The notes: generated by a model from the letters alone, not told the origin. Counted from the first letter of the stretch, positions 17,305 through 26,272 are shown. The stretch: 64,000 bases of DNA from Scandinavium sp002470465 (GCF_040750395.1 NZ_JBFLVD010000015.1:186001-250000); one strand, 5' to 3'. Translations and numbers: made by a program.

Positions 17305-18677
17305 GGCGCTTATCCTCTCTTGCCGCCGCGCTGCTGCTGGCGGGATGTCACTCCGTTGATGTTCAGAAAGCCGACTCGCACCTGCAAATTCCGGGCGCAT
17401 GGCGGCAGAGCGTGGGTCCGGCAAGCCCGGCGGAGAGCGTGTGGTGGCGTAATTTTCACGACAGCCAGCTGAATCAGTACGTTGAGCAGGCGTTGCGCTA
17501 TAACAGCGACGTGCTGATTGCCCGGGAACGCGTGAATGAATATCAGGCTCGCGCTTATGCAACGGAAGGCGCACTGTTCCCTTCCGTCGATGCCGGGCTG
17601 AGCGGCACCCGGGCGCGGGCTCAGTCAGCAGCAACGGGCTTACCCATCCACAGCACGCTTTATAAAGGCAGCCTGACCGCAACCTATGATGTGGACCTGT
17701 GGGGAGCGAATCGCGCCGCATCACGAGCAGCTGAAGCCTCGCTTGACGCGCAAAAAGCAGCGGCTTCCGCTGCCGAGCTGACCGTTGCCTCAAGCGTAGC
17801 GGCGGGTTACGTCACCCTGCTGTCGCTCGACGAACAGCTTAGGGTCACTGAGGACACACTGAAATCTCGCGAAGAAGCTTACCGCCTTGCGAAACGGCAG
17901 TACGAAACGGGATATACCTCCCGACTGGAGCTGATGCAGGCCGACTCTGAACTACGCGGGACGCGCGCCCAGGTGCCACAGGTGCAGCACCAGATAGCGC
18001 AGCAGGAAAACGCGCTGAGCGCACTGCTCGGCCAGAATCCGGCAAGGGTGGAACGCCAGACGTTTGCCACGCTCACGCCGCTGGCTGCCCCGTCACAACT
18101 GCCGTCCACGCTGCTGAACCGCCGCCCGGATATCGTGCAGGCCGAACGGACGCTGCTGGCCGCTGACGAAACGCTCGCCTCATCAAAGGCACAGCTGTTG
18201 CCTTCCCTCAGCCTGACCGCCAGCGGTAGCTATCAGGACGATGCGCTGTCGGGGTTACTCGATAATCCGCTGCGCCTTTGGAGCGTCGGCGGCAGCATTC
18301 TCGCCCCGCTGTTGAACCGACAGGCGCTGAATGCACAGGTGGACGTGTCGATGTCCCAGCGCAATCAGGCACTTTACAGCTATGAAAAAACGGTGCGGAG
18401 CGCCTTCAGCGAAGTCAACGACAGCCTCGACGCCATCACCCGCTACGGCGAACAGCTGGAAGCCCTGCAAGAGCAGCAACAGGTGGCGGAAGAGACGCTG
18501 CGCATCGCGCAAAACCGCTACCGCAACGGCTATTCGTCCTACCTGGACGTGCTCGACGCTCAGCGTACGCTGTTTTCCACGCAGCTGAGCGTAGTGCAGG
18601 TGAAAAACAACCTGCTGCTGGCACAAATCGATCTTTACCGGTCGCTGGGAGGCGGCTGGTCTTCTCTGTCAGGGTGA
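17301..18677 (+). CDS. NodT-family outer-membrane efflux lipoprotein
   Basis: A TolC/OprM-like channel of 458 residues with a lipoprotein signal peptide: the lipobox LLLAGC puts the lipidated cysteine at 16. Two OEP repeats are visible, with the family segment LLNRRPDIVQAERTLLAADE in the middle and a second coiled-coil repeat to the C-terminus (YRNGYSSYLDVLDAQRTLF). It overlaps the adaptor gene by 4 bp, so translation is coupled. Together with the two upstream genes it should form a complete outer-membrane exit. Confidence 0.9.
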   Translation: MRRLSSLAAALLLAGCHSVDVQKADSHLQIPGAWRQSVGPASPAESVWWRNFHDSQLNQYVEQALRYNSDVLIARERVNEYQARAYATEGALFPSVDAGLSGTRARAQSAATGLPIHSTLYKGSLTATYDVDLWGANRAASRAAEASLDAQKAAASAAELTVASSVAAGYVTLLSLDEQLRVTEDTLKSREEAYRLAKRQYETGYTSRLELMQADSELRGTRAQVPQVQHQIAQQENALSALLGQNPARVERQTFATLTPLAAPSQLPSTLLNRRPDIVQAERTLLAADETLASSKAQLLPSLSLTASGSYQDDALSGLLDNPLRLWSVGGSILAPLLNRQALNAQVDVSMSQRNQALYSYEKTVRSAFSEVNDSLDAITRYGEQLEALQEQQQVAEETLRIAQNRYRNGYSSYLDVLDAQRTLFSTQLSVVQVKNNLLLAQIDLYRSLGGGWSSLSG

Positions 18678-18731
18678 CGCTCACTGTGAGGCTCAGAGAT
18701 GCAAAAATCGTGATCTGCTGTCGATAACTAT

Positions 18732-19358
18732 TTGATCAACGCGCTCCTGCCTGCCGATCCTGTCCTGGAAAGCGTGCTTGAGAATAACCACAAGGCTGGC
18801 CTGCCCGCTATTGACGTGGCAGCCAATCAGGGACAGCTGCTGGCGCTGTTTGTAAGGATGACAGGCGCCAGAAGCATTCTGGAAATTGGCACCCTCGGCG
18901 GATACAGCACAATCTGGATGGCCAGAGAGCTTCCCGAGAATGGCAGGCTAACGACGCTTGAATTCAGCCCGCATCACGCCGCCGTCGCCCGCCAGAATCT
19001 GCAAAGCGCAGGCGTGGCGCACAAGGTGGAGGTGATTGAAGGGCCGGCGCTGGAATCACTGGCGGCGCTGGATCCGGCAACCACGTTTGATCTGATCTTT
19101 ATCGACGCCGATAAGCCCAATAACCCACATTATCTGGAATGGGCGCTGCGTTTTTCACGGTCGGGGACGCTGATCGTCGGCGATAACGTGGTGCGCGAAG
19201 GCGAAGTCACCCATCCTGCAAGCTCTGATAAAAGCGTTCAGGGCGTGCGGAAATTCATCGAGATGATGGGCAATAATCCGCGCCTGACCTGCACGGCGCT
19301 GCAAACCGTGGGCGTAAAAGGCTGGGATGGGTTTACGCTGGCAATTGTGGAACGATAA
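18732..19358 (+). CDS. SAM-dependent O-methyltransferase, with a 5' nonsense codon
   Basis: A class I methyltransferase of the caffeoyl-CoA/catechol O-methyltransferase group, about 208 residues from a TTG. The SAM motif ILEIGTLGGYSTIWMA and the metal/substrate motif FIDADKPNN are intact. The original start is probably the ATG at 18699, preceded by GTGAGG: it reads MQKS, then an in-frame TGA (18711-18713), then SAVDNYL. Relatives usually have Trp-x-x-Val-Asp-x-Tyr near the N-terminus, so TGA appears to replace TGG. The rest of the frame is unbroken. Either a weak restart at TTG 18732 makes a slightly short enzyme, or this is a recent pseudogene. It lies 54 bp after the efflux operon. Confidence 0.75.
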   Translation: MINALLPADPVLESVLENNHKAGLPAIDVAANQGQLLALFVRMTGARSILEIGTLGGYSTIWMARELPENGRLTTLEFSPHHAAVARQNLQSAGVAHKVEVIEGPALESLAALDPATTFDLIFIDADKPNNPHYLEWALRFSRSGTLIVGDNVVREGEVTHPASSDKSVQGVRKFIEMMGNNPRLTCTALQTVGVKGWDGFTLAIVER

Positions 19359-19360
19359 TC

Positions 19361-19435
19361 AGCCGGGTGGCGGCTACGCCTTACCCGGCCTACATTTTCT
19401 TCCGTAGGCCCGGTAAGCGCAGCACCACCGGGCAT
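19361..19435. repeat. REP/BIME element
   Basis: Inverted REP pair (GCCGGGTGGCGGCTACGCC with TTACCCGGCC, then GTAGGCCCGGTAAGCGCAGC with ACCACCGGGC) between the convergent O-methyltransferase and hrpA. Confidence 0.85.
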
Positions 19436-19440
19436 GGTTT

Positions 19441-22400
19441 TTAACCAGAAATCTGCTCCATCGCCTGCAAAATACGCTTGTCGGAAATCGGATACGGCGT
19501 GCCGAGCTGCTGCGCAAAATAGCTGACGCGCAGCTCCTCGATCATCCAGCGAATCTCCTTCACATCGTCGTCTTCCCGACGCCCCGGCGGTAGCTTGTTC
19601 AGCCACTGCTGCCACGCCTGCTGTACGCTTTCCACTTTCAGCATATTTGCGCGATCGCGGTGGGGATCGACAGCCAGTTTTTCCAGTCGTTTCTCAATTG
19701 CGTTGAGATAACGTAGCGTATCACCCAGCCGCTTAAAACCGTTACCGGTGACAAACCCACGGTACACCAGCCCCGCCATCTGCGCTTTCACGTCTGAAAG
19801 GCCAAGCGCCATGGTCATGTCCACGCGCCCTTTCAACCGCTTGTTGATGTTGAAGACGGCGGTCAGGATCTGCTCCACCTGTTTAGCAATCTCAACCACG
19901 GTATCGTTCAGCTCTGCGCGCACTTTCTCGTGCAGCTTCGCGAAGTTCTCTTCCGTCCACACCGGACCGCCCGCCTCGTCAATCAGCTTGTCCACGCCGC
20001 AGGAGATGCAGTCATCAATCAAATCCAGCACTTTGCCGTACGGGTTAAAATAGAGACCGAGCTTGGCCTTGTTTGGCAACTTTTCGTGCAGATACTTAAT
20101 CGGCGAAGGAATGTTCAGCAGCAACAGGCGGCGTAAACCACGCCACATCGCCTGCTGCTGCTCCAGCGGATTATCAAACAGCTTAATGGCAACGCTGTCG
20201 CGTTCATCCACCAGCGCAGGCCAGGCCTTCACTTTGTAGTTACCGCGCTTCTGCTCATAGCTTTCGGCAAGCGTACCGAAGCTCCACAGGTGCAAACCAC
20301 TCTGCTCGATACCGTCGTCCGCTACGGCGGAAAGCGTCTCCTGCACTTTACCTTTAAGCGCGTCTTTCAACGCCGTCAGGTCTCGCCCTTCCTGAAGCTT
20401 CTTGTTTTTGTCATCGACGACGCGGAAGGTCATTTTAAGGTGATCGGGCACCTGATCCCAGTGCCAGTCCTCACGGTCGATAGTGACACCGCTCATGCGG
20501 CGCAGCTCCCGCTCCATGGCATCCAGCAGCGGCAGTTCCAGCGGCGTAACGCGGCCCAGTAATGCTTCGGCGTAGTTCGGTGCTGGCACAAAGTTGCGGC
20601 GCACGGGTTTCGGCAGCGATTTAATAAGCGCAATCAGCAGTTCGCGTCGCAGACCCGGAATCTGCCATTCAAAACCGGCTTCCTCCACCTGATTCAGCAG
20701 CGGCAGCGGAATATGCACCGTGACGCCATCGGCATCGGCGCCCGGCTCGAACTGATAGCTCAGGCGCAGCTTCAGGTTGCCCTGATGCCAGAAATTCGGG
20801 TAGTCGAGCTTGCTGACGCTCTCCGCCCCCTCTTTGATCAGCATGCTCTTTTCAAAGCTGAGCAGATCCGGCGTTTCACGGCTGGCCTTCCTCCACCAGC
20901 TGTCGAAATGGCGGGCGGAAATCACTTCATGGCTGATGCGCTGATCGTAAAACTCAAACAACGAATCGTCGTCCACCAGGATGTCGCGGCGGCGGGATTT
21001 GTGCTCCAGCTCTTCGATTTCGGTGCGCAGTCTGTTGTTGTCGCGGAAGAACGCGTGACGCGTCTGCCAGTCACCTTCCACCAGCGCATGGCGGATAAAC
21101 AGCTCACGGCACAGCGCCGGATCAATCTGGCTGTAGTTCACCTTACGTGCCGCCACGACAGGCAGACCGTAGACGGTCACTTTCTCCGTCGCCATCACCG
21201 CCCCCTGTGAGCGTTCCCAGTGCGGTTCGCTGTATGAGCGCTTAATCAGGTGCTGCGCCACCGGCTCGACCCATTCCGGATCGATGCGTGCGGCAATGCG
21301 CCCCCAAAGGCGGCTGGTTTCCACCAGTTCAGCCACCATCGTCCACTTAGGCGGCTTTTTGAATAAGCCGGAGCCCGGGAAAATGGAGAATCGGGCGTTA
21401 CGCGCGCCGGTAAATTCCTGCTTATCGGTATCTTTCATGCCGATATGGGAAAGCAGCCCCGTCAAAAGAGCGATATGAATTTCGCGGTATTCGGCCGGTT
21501 CGCTGTTCACCGGGATACCCAGCTCTTTCACCACCTGGCGAAGCTGAGTGTAGATATCCTGCCACTCGCGCACGCGCAGGTAGTTGAGGTAATCCGTGCG
21601 GCACAGACGTCGGAACTGGTTCGACGACAGCGCTTTTTGCTGCTCGCCGAGGTAGTTCCACAGGTTCACAAACGCCAGGAAATCCGACTCTTTGTCGTGG
21701 AAGCGGCGATGTTTTTCATCAGAGGCCTGCTGCTTGTCCATCGGACGCTCGCGCGGATCCTGAATCGACAGCGCGGAGGTGATAATCATCGCCTCACGCA
21801 CACAGCCGTGTTTCTGTGCTTCCAGCACCATGCGTGCCAGGCGCGGATCGACCGGCAGTTGAGCAAGCTGGCGACCCATGGTCGTCAATTTATAAACGGT
21901 TTGCTGTTCGTCAGTGGTAATAGCGCCCAGCTCTTCCAGCAGACGCACGCCGTCCTGGATATTGCGCTTATCCGGCGCTTCCACGAACGGGAATGCGCCA
22001 ATATCGCCGAGCCCCAGCGAAGTCATCTGCAAAATAACCGACGCCAGGTTAGTGCGCAGAATTTCCGGATCGGTAAATTCCGGACGCGACAGGAAATCAT
22101 CTTCCGAATAGAGTCGAATACAGATCCCTTCGGAGACGCGCCCGCAGCGCCCTTTACGCTGGTTAGCGGAGGCCTGAGAAACTGGCTCAATCGGCAACCG
22201 CTGTACCTTGGTGCGATAGCTGTAGCGGCTGATGCGTGCGGTACCCGGGTCGATCACGTATTTAATACCCGGCACGGTGAGCGAGGTTTCGGCAACGTTG
22301 GTTGCCAGCACGATCCGCCTTCCGCTGTGTGACTGGAACACGCGGTTCTGCTCGCTGTTCGACAGGCGCGCGTAAAGCGGCAGAATCTCGGTATGGCGCA

Positions 22401-23343
22401 GATCGCGCTTGCTCAGCGCATCAGCGGTATCACGAATCTCTCGCTCGCCGCTCATAAAGATCAGGATATCGCCCGGACTTTCCTGCCCCAGCTCATCCAC
22501 CGCATCGAAAATGGCCTGCAGCTGATCGCGTTCCGTGTCATCCGCCTCTTCAACTATCGGACGGTAGCGCACTTCCACCGGGAAAGTACGCCCGGAAACC
22601 TCAATTATCGGTGCGTTATTGAAATGTTTTGAGAAACGCTCCGGGTCGATGGTTGCCGAGGTAATAATAATCTTCAGATCCGGACGTTTTGGCAGCAGTT
22701 CGCGCAGGTAGCCGAGCAGGAAATCAATGTTCAGGCTACGCTCGTGAGCTTCATCGATGATGATGGTGTCGTACCGCATCAGCAGGCGATCCTGCTGGAT
22801 TTCCGCCAGCAGGATCCCGTCTGTCATCAGCTTAACCATCGTGTTATCGCTGACGTGGTCGCTGAAGCGGACCTTATAGCCAATGCAGCCGCCCGGCTCG
22901 GTTTGTAGCTCTTCAGCAATACGGTTAGCAACGGTTCGCGCCGCCAGTCGACGCGGCTGGGTGTGACCAATCAGCCCCTTCAGCCCGCGGCCCAGCTCCA
23001 TACAGATTTTCGGCAGCTGGGTGGTTTTCCCCGAACCGGTTTCCCCCGCCACAATCACCACCTGGTTATCGCGAATGGCGTTGAAAATATCCTGCTTTTT
23101 CTGGCTGACCGGCAGGTTTTCCGGATAGGTAATCAAAGGGCGCGCCGCTTCGCGCAGCAGGACTTTCCCTGCGGCCTGGGCGATCTCCTGCGCCATCTCC
23201 TGCAAAATGGCCTGCTGTGATTCAGGATTTTTAACCTTCTTCACGCCATGCAGACGGCGGGCGAAGCGCGTTTTGTCGCGTAGCATCAGGCCGTCGAGTC
23301 GTTCATGCAGCTGAGAAAAAGTCAGTTTATGTTGTTCTGTCAT
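19441..23343 (-). CDS. hrpA: DEAH-box RNA helicase HrpA
   Basis: A 1300-residue ATP-dependent 3'-5' RNA helicase, full length for the family. Walker A GETGSGKTT is at about 100-108, DEAH at 197-200 and the SAT motif a little further on. The second RecA domain has ATNVAETSLTVPG and QRKGRCGR. Winged-helix and ratchet domains and the long HrpA-specific C-terminal region (DUF3418) follow. In E. coli HrpA acts on fimbrial mRNA processing and has been linked to rescue of collided ribosomes. It is transcribed alone and divergently from azoR. Confidence 0.97.
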   Translation of the reverse strand: MTEQHKLTFSQLHERLDGLMLRDKTRFARRLHGVKKVKNPESQQAILQEMAQEIAQAAGKVLLREAARPLITYPENLPVSQKKQDIFNAIRDNQVVIVAGETGSGKTTQLPKICMELGRGLKGLIGHTQPRRLAARTVANRIAEELQTEPGGCIGYKVRFSDHVSDNTMVKLMTDGILLAEIQQDRLLMRYDTIIIDEAHERSLNIDFLLGYLRELLPKRPDLKIIITSATIDPERFSKHFNNAPIIEVSGRTFPVEVRYRPIVEEADDTERDQLQAIFDAVDELGQESPGDILIFMSGEREIRDTADALSKRDLRHTEILPLYARLSNSEQNRVFQSHSGRRIVLATNVAETSLTVPGIKYVIDPGTARISRYSYRTKVQRLPIEPVSQASANQRKGRCGRVSEGICIRLYSEDDFLSRPEFTDPEILRTNLASVILQMTSLGLGDIGAFPFVEAPDKRNIQDGVRLLEELGAITTDEQQTVYKLTTMGRQLAQLPVDPRLARMVLEAQKHGCVREAMIITSALSIQDPRERPMDKQQASDEKHRRFHDKESDFLAFVNLWNYLGEQQKALSSNQFRRLCRTDYLNYLRVREWQDIYTQLRQVVKELGIPVNSEPAEYREIHIALLTGLLSHIGMKDTDKQEFTGARNARFSIFPGSGLFKKPPKWTMVAELVETSRLWGRIAARIDPEWVEPVAQHLIKRSYSEPHWERSQGAVMATEKVTVYGLPVVAARKVNYSQIDPALCRELFIRHALVEGDWQTRHAFFRDNNRLRTEIEELEHKSRRRDILVDDDSLFEFYDQRISHEVISARHFDSWWRKASRETPDLLSFEKSMLIKEGAESVSKLDYPNFWHQGNLKLRLSYQFEPGADADGVTVHIPLPLLNQVEEAGFEWQIPGLRRELLIALIKSLPKPVRRNFVPAPNYAEALLGRVTPLELPLLDAMERELRRMSGVTIDREDWHWDQVPDHLKMTFRVVDDKNKKLQEGRDLTALKDALKGKVQETLSAVADDGIEQSGLHLWSFGTLAESYEQKRGNYKVKAWPALVDERDSVAIKLFDNPLEQQQAMWRGLRRLLLLNIPSPIKYLHEKLPNKAKLGLYFNPYGKVLDLIDDCISCGVDKLIDEAGGPVWTEENFAKLHEKVRAELNDTVVEIAKQVEQILTAVFNINKRLKGRVDMTMALGLSDVKAQMAGLVYRGFVTGNGFKRLGDTLRYLNAIEKRLEKLAVDPHRDRANMLKVESVQQAWQQWLNKLPPGRREDDDVKEIRWMIEELRVSYFAQQLGTPYPISDKRILQAMEQISG

Positions 23344-23543
23344 AGTCTTATCGGGCAGCGCACTGCCGGGAAAGTGTCTCTGTTTTGATTGTGTCAGATT
23401 ACCATATCGGGGCTTCGCTTTCCTTCATCAATAAATTTGAACGAAGGCTTCGATATATTGCGCTATCCCTGCGACAGGATTGTGAATAGAGTGTCAACAA
23501 GCAACAGGGCACGGGCCCGTCAATCTCATAAAAGGAAACACCC

Positions 23544-24149
23544 ATGAGCAAAGTATTAGTTCTCAAATCCAGTATTCTGGCAGGGTACTCTCAGTCTGGT
23601 CAGCTGACCGACTATTTTGTTGATCAGTGGGCTGAAAAACACCCGGCCGATCAGATTACCGTTCGTGACCTGGCTGCACAGCCAATCCCGGTACTGGATG
23701 GTGAACTGGTTGGCGCACTGCGTCCGAGCGATGCACCACTGACGCCACGTCAGCAGGAAGCGCTGGCGCTCTCCGATGAGCTGATTGCCGAACTGCAGGC
23801 GCATGACGTGATCGTTATTGCCGCACCGATGTACAACTTCAACATCCCGACTCAGCTGAAAAACTATTTCGATCTGGTGGCTCGCGCTGGCGTGACCTTC
23901 CGCTATACCGAAAACGGTCCGGAAGGTCTGGTAAAAGGCAAACGTGCGGTAGTAGTTTCCAGCCGTGGCGGTATCCACAAAGACACCCCAACCGACCTGC
24001 TGGCACCGTACATGAAGCTGTTCCTGGGCTTCATCGGCATCACCGACGTGAACTTCGTGTTTGCTGAAGGTATCGCTTACGGGCCAGAAGTCGCCACCAA
24101 AGCGCAGACCGATGCCAAAACCGCTATCGACAGCCTGGTTGCAGCATAA
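23544..24149 (+). CDS. azoR: FMN-dependent NADH-azoreductase
   Basis: A 201-residue flavodoxin-fold quinone/azo reductase (formerly AcpD). The FMN phosphate loop SSILAGYSQSGQL is near residues 9-21; APMYNFNIPTQLKNYFD (about 95-111) and SSRGGIHK are the other flavin-contacting segments. It reduces quinones and azo compounds with NADH in the cytosol. AAAGGAAA precedes the ATG. It is divergent from hrpA, as in E. coli, and ends at a canonical terminator. Confidence 0.95.
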   Translation: MSKVLVLKSSILAGYSQSGQLTDYFVDQWAEKHPADQITVRDLAAQPIPVLDGELVGALRPSDAPLTPRQQEALALSDELIAELQAHDVIVIAAPMYNFNIPTQLKNYFDLVARAGVTFRYTENGPEGLVKGKRAVVVSSRGGIHKDTPTDLLAPYMKLFLGFIGITDVNFVFAEGIAYGPEVATKAQTDAKTAIDSLVAA

Positions 24150-24158
24150 GATCTCCAG

Positions 24159-24187
24159 CCTCTCACCGCCCGGTGGGAGGTTTTTTT
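24159..24187 (+). terminator. azoR intrinsic terminator
   Basis: Stem CCTCTCACCG / CGGTGGGAGG (one T-G pair) with a 2-base apex, followed directly by seven T residues. Confidence 0.92.
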
Positions 24188-24327
24188 ATCCGCAAAATCC
24201 TTCCCTTACGATTCTTTCCGAGCCTGCTCGTAAAATCAGCAGACTTATCTTCCCGGTGATTTAGCACAGCGTAGAATGGCGGCGGGTGCTTGAGGCTTTC
24301 TGGTCTCAGGCATGAGGCAGGCAGTGC

Positions 24328-24528
24328 GTGCAGGAGTCAGAAAGTAAAAGCCCCAGGCAATATGTCTATCAACCTGGGGCTACCACTCCAAACCTGAACA
24401 GTTGGATGGTAGTCCTTCATCAGAAAGGAGGCAACAGCTATGCTGACAAAGTACGCCCTGATAACGGTGATTGTGCTGTGTATCACCGTTCTGGGGTTCA
24501 CGCTGATGGTCCGCGAAACGTTATGTGA
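24328..24528 (+). CDS. Mok-type overlapping leader frame of the hok locus
   Basis: A 66-codon frame starting at GTG that spans the hok leader and overlaps most of hokE in another frame. In Hok/Sok loci translation of mok is needed for translation of hok, and Sok RNA represses mok directly. Length, position and overlap fit that role; I do not expect the peptide itself to have a function. Confidence 0.5.
   Translation: MQESESKSPRQYVYQPGATTPNLNSWMVVLHQKGGNSYADKVRPDNGDCAVYHRSGVHADGPRNVM
24345..24405 (-). ncRNA. Sok-type antisense RNA (approximate limits)
   Basis: On the minus strand, AGCCCCAGG (24381-24373) pairs with CCTGGGGCT (24357-24349), and the stem is followed by TTTT, which makes a terminator for an antisense transcript across the mok start region. 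This is where Sok RNAs lie in hok loci. The 5' end is a guess; no promoter was resolved. Confidence 0.4.
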
Positions 24529-24592
24529 GCTGACCGTCAAAGAGCGTGGTATGGAAATCAGAGCGGTTCTCGCCTACGAATCGAGGAAGTGA
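24440..24592 (+). CDS. hokE: HokE-like type I toxin
   Basis: A 50-residue Hok/Gef membrane toxin: MLTKYALITVIVLCITVLGF forms one transmembrane helix, followed by a short periplasmic tail with the family cysteine in ETLCELTVKERG and the ending LAYESRK. It reads most like E. coli HokE. Overproduction collapses the membrane potential. GGAGG precedes the ATG. The conserved mok frame, antisense hairpin and 3' GC hairpin (24600-24620) suggest the locus is intact. It sits between azoR and the paa operon, not at the E. coli hokE site near entD, so it moved or was gained independently. Confidence 0.85.
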   Translation: MLTKYALITVIVLCITVLGFTLMVRETLCELTVKERGMEIRAVLAYESRK

Positions 24593-24654
24593 CTGACAAA
24601 CGCGGGGAGCTATCCCCGCGTCTGACGACAGGTTTGGTGCCAAAAGCACCCTCT

Positions 24655-24688
24655 TTAGCCCTCTTCAGACGAAGAGGGCTAATTTCTT
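24655..24688 (+). terminator. Stem-loop between hokE and paaY
   Basis: Perfect 12-bp stem TTAGCCCTCTTC / GAAGAGGGCTAA with loop AGAC, followed on the plus strand by TTTCTT. It can end the hok transcript, and possibly the long paa transcript from the other side. Confidence 0.75.
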
Positions 24689-25283
24689 ACTGAGAGGATT
24701 TCGGCCGCAGGTTTTCATCGAACGTCAGCCGCGTGCGCCCTTCCTCCACCTCCCGCAGGGGTTCAACCTGATGCATTGTTAATTTACAGCGTTCCACCAG
24801 CACCTGATACTCACGCGTACCGCGCTTTTTCCATTCCATTTCTTCGGCGCTGAGGCGGCGAATCGCTTTCGCCGGGCTGCCGATAATCAGGTGATCGGCG
24901 GGCATTTCTGCTTTAGCTTTCACAAAAGCCGCCGCGCCAACAATGCTGTTTTCACCAATCACCGCACCGTCCATGACCACCGCGTTCATGCCCACCAAAG
25001 CATTACGGCGGATCACGCAGCCATGCAGAATCGCGCTATGGCCGATATGGCCATCTTCTTCCACAACGGTATCCTGCTCAGGAAAGCCGTGCATGACGCA
25101 GTTATCCTGAATATTGGCACCATCTTTCACCACAATACGGCCAAAATCACCGCGCAGGCTGGCATTGGGCCCCACGTAGACACCTTTGCCGAGGATCACG
25201 TCGCCAATCAGCACCGCCGTCGGGTGCACGTAGCTCTCTTCCGGCACTACCGGCGTTAAGCCATCAATCTGATAAACCGGCAT
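24687..25283 (-). CDS. paaY: PaaY, hexapeptide-repeat thioesterase of phenylacetate catabolism
   Basis: A 198-residue left-handed beta-helix protein of the gamma-carbonic-anhydrase-like group, with hexapeptide repeats such as VLIGDVILGKGVYVGPNASLRGDFG and the metal-binding histidines in CVMHGFPEQD and GHIGHSAILHGC. PaaY hydrolyses ring-modified CoA esters that would otherwise clog the pathway. It lies 11 bp after paaX on the same strand, at the end of the cluster, the usual paaXY pair. Confidence 0.93.
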   Translation of the reverse strand: MPVYQIDGLTPVVPEESYVHPTAVLIGDVILGKGVYVGPNASLRGDFGRIVVKDGANIQDNCVMHGFPEQDTVVEEDGHIGHSAILHGCVIRRNALVGMNAVVMDGAVIGENSIVGAAAFVKAKAEMPADHLIIGSPAKAIRRLSAEEMEWKKRGTREYQVLVERCKLTMHQVEPLREVEEGRTRLTFDENLRPKSSQ

Positions 25284-25294
25284 GGTTAAACTCC

Positions 25295-26221
25295 TTATTT
25301 AAGATTCAGGCCGCCAAAGCGCTGATAAAACAGCGAAGCTGGCTGCGGCAGCGCTCCGACGGAGGTTTCCCCCTTCTCGCTAACCCACGCCAGCGCACCT
25401 GCGGCGACGCTCTGATAAATATTGATACACAGTTGACGAGCGGCCTGTCCTGCCCAGTGCGCGGGCAATAGCTCTTCCGGCAGTAACGGATCTTTCAGGA
25501 TCACCCGTCGATAAAGGTGGATCGCCAACAGCTGAATGGCGAAACAGCGCGCGGGCGTCAGCTCATCCGGCGCAGCGTCCCGCAATAGCGGCAGCAACGG
25601 TCTGAAAGTATTGATGAAATTTTCATACATCTGATTCTGCTCGGTCAGCTGCCAGCACTCTTCCACGCGGGCGCGCAGCGCACTGACCGAAGTCGCTAAC
25701 GGCGACTGCGCCTCAAAGCAGATGACGTTCTCCGCCACGCCCGCCTCGTGCAGCAGAGCCTGAACGTCCGCCAGCTTCTGTGAGGGAGACGCCATCAGGC
25801 TCGGCGCCAACGTGCCGAAGCCCTGCCAGATCAGCTGTTTTTTCACGTCTGCCAGCGTGCTTTTATCGAGGCCTTCAGACAGTAAAAGCAGCCAGGTGCC
25901 GTCCCAGGGTGGCGGTTCGGCGCGGTAAATTTTGCTCTCCGCACGGCGCGTCAGACGTAGCCCTTTGTCGCTCAGACGGTAAAAGCTGCGCCGTCCGATA
26001 CGGGATACATCCAGCCAGCCCTCTTTATTGAGTCGAAACAGCGAGGTACGCACGAAGCGATCGCCAAAGCCGAGCCCTTCCAGCAGAGCCGTCAGGCTGC
26101 CAAGCCAGATTTCGCCGCCACGATGGGACAAAGCATCGCCATAAAGTGAGGAGATCAGAGATGTGCCGCTCACCGGAACGGCGGCTACCGCGTGCTGAAT
26201 AAAGGCGTCGAGCTTACTCAT
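25295..26221 (-). CDS. paaX: PaaX, phenylacetyl-CoA-responsive repressor
   Basis: A GntR-like winged-helix repressor of about 308 residues. The DNA-binding part includes SLISSLYGDALSHRGGEIWLG and FVRTSLFRLNKEGWLDVSRIGRRSFY. PaaX represses the paa promoters and is released by phenylacetyl-CoA. I used the ATG at 26221 (MSKLDAFIQHAV, the start in relatives); the one at 26230 is in frame. The C-terminus is a few residues shorter than in E. coli. A TGATTC/GAATCA pair over its start suggests autoregulation, and a BIME separates it from paaK, so it probably has its own promoter. Confidence 0.93.
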   Translation of the reverse strand: MSKLDAFIQHAVAAVPVSGTSLISSLYGDALSHRGGEIWLGSLTALLEGLGFGDRFVRTSLFRLNKEGWLDVSRIGRRSFYRLSDKGLRLTRRAESKIYRAEPPPWDGTWLLLLSEGLDKSTLADVKKQLIWQGFGTLAPSLMASPSQKLADVQALLHEAGVAENVICFEAQSPLATSVSALRARVEECWQLTEQNQMYENFINTFRPLLPLLRDAAPDELTPARCFAIQLLAIHLYRRVILKDPLLPEELLPAHWAGQAARQLCINIYQSVAAGALAWVSEKGETSVGALPQPASLFYQRFGGLNLK

Positions 26222-26222
26222 T

Positions 26223-26260
26223 TGATTCATTCTGTTGTTGTTTTCATCCTGGATGAATCA
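26223..26260 (-). promoter_or_regulatory. Candidate PaaX operator at paaX
   Basis: TGATTC at 26223-26228 and GAATCA at 26255-26260 form an inverted pair with a 26-base spacer, next to the paaX start codon. The arrangement is close to the TGATTC-N27-GAATCA pattern reported for PaaX sites. Confidence 0.6.
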
Positions 26261-26272
26261 TAGCACAGGCTT

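Noticed and set aside
18711..18713. Selenocysteine reading of the TGA in the O-methyltransferase
   Set aside because: The family has tryptophan, not cysteine, at this position, and I see no obvious SECIS hairpin directly after the codon.
20290..22332. Long open frames on the plus strand inside hrpA
   Set aside because: They lie antisense to an unbroken, fully recognisable helicase; GC-rich codon use produces such shadows. No ribosome sites or family motifs.
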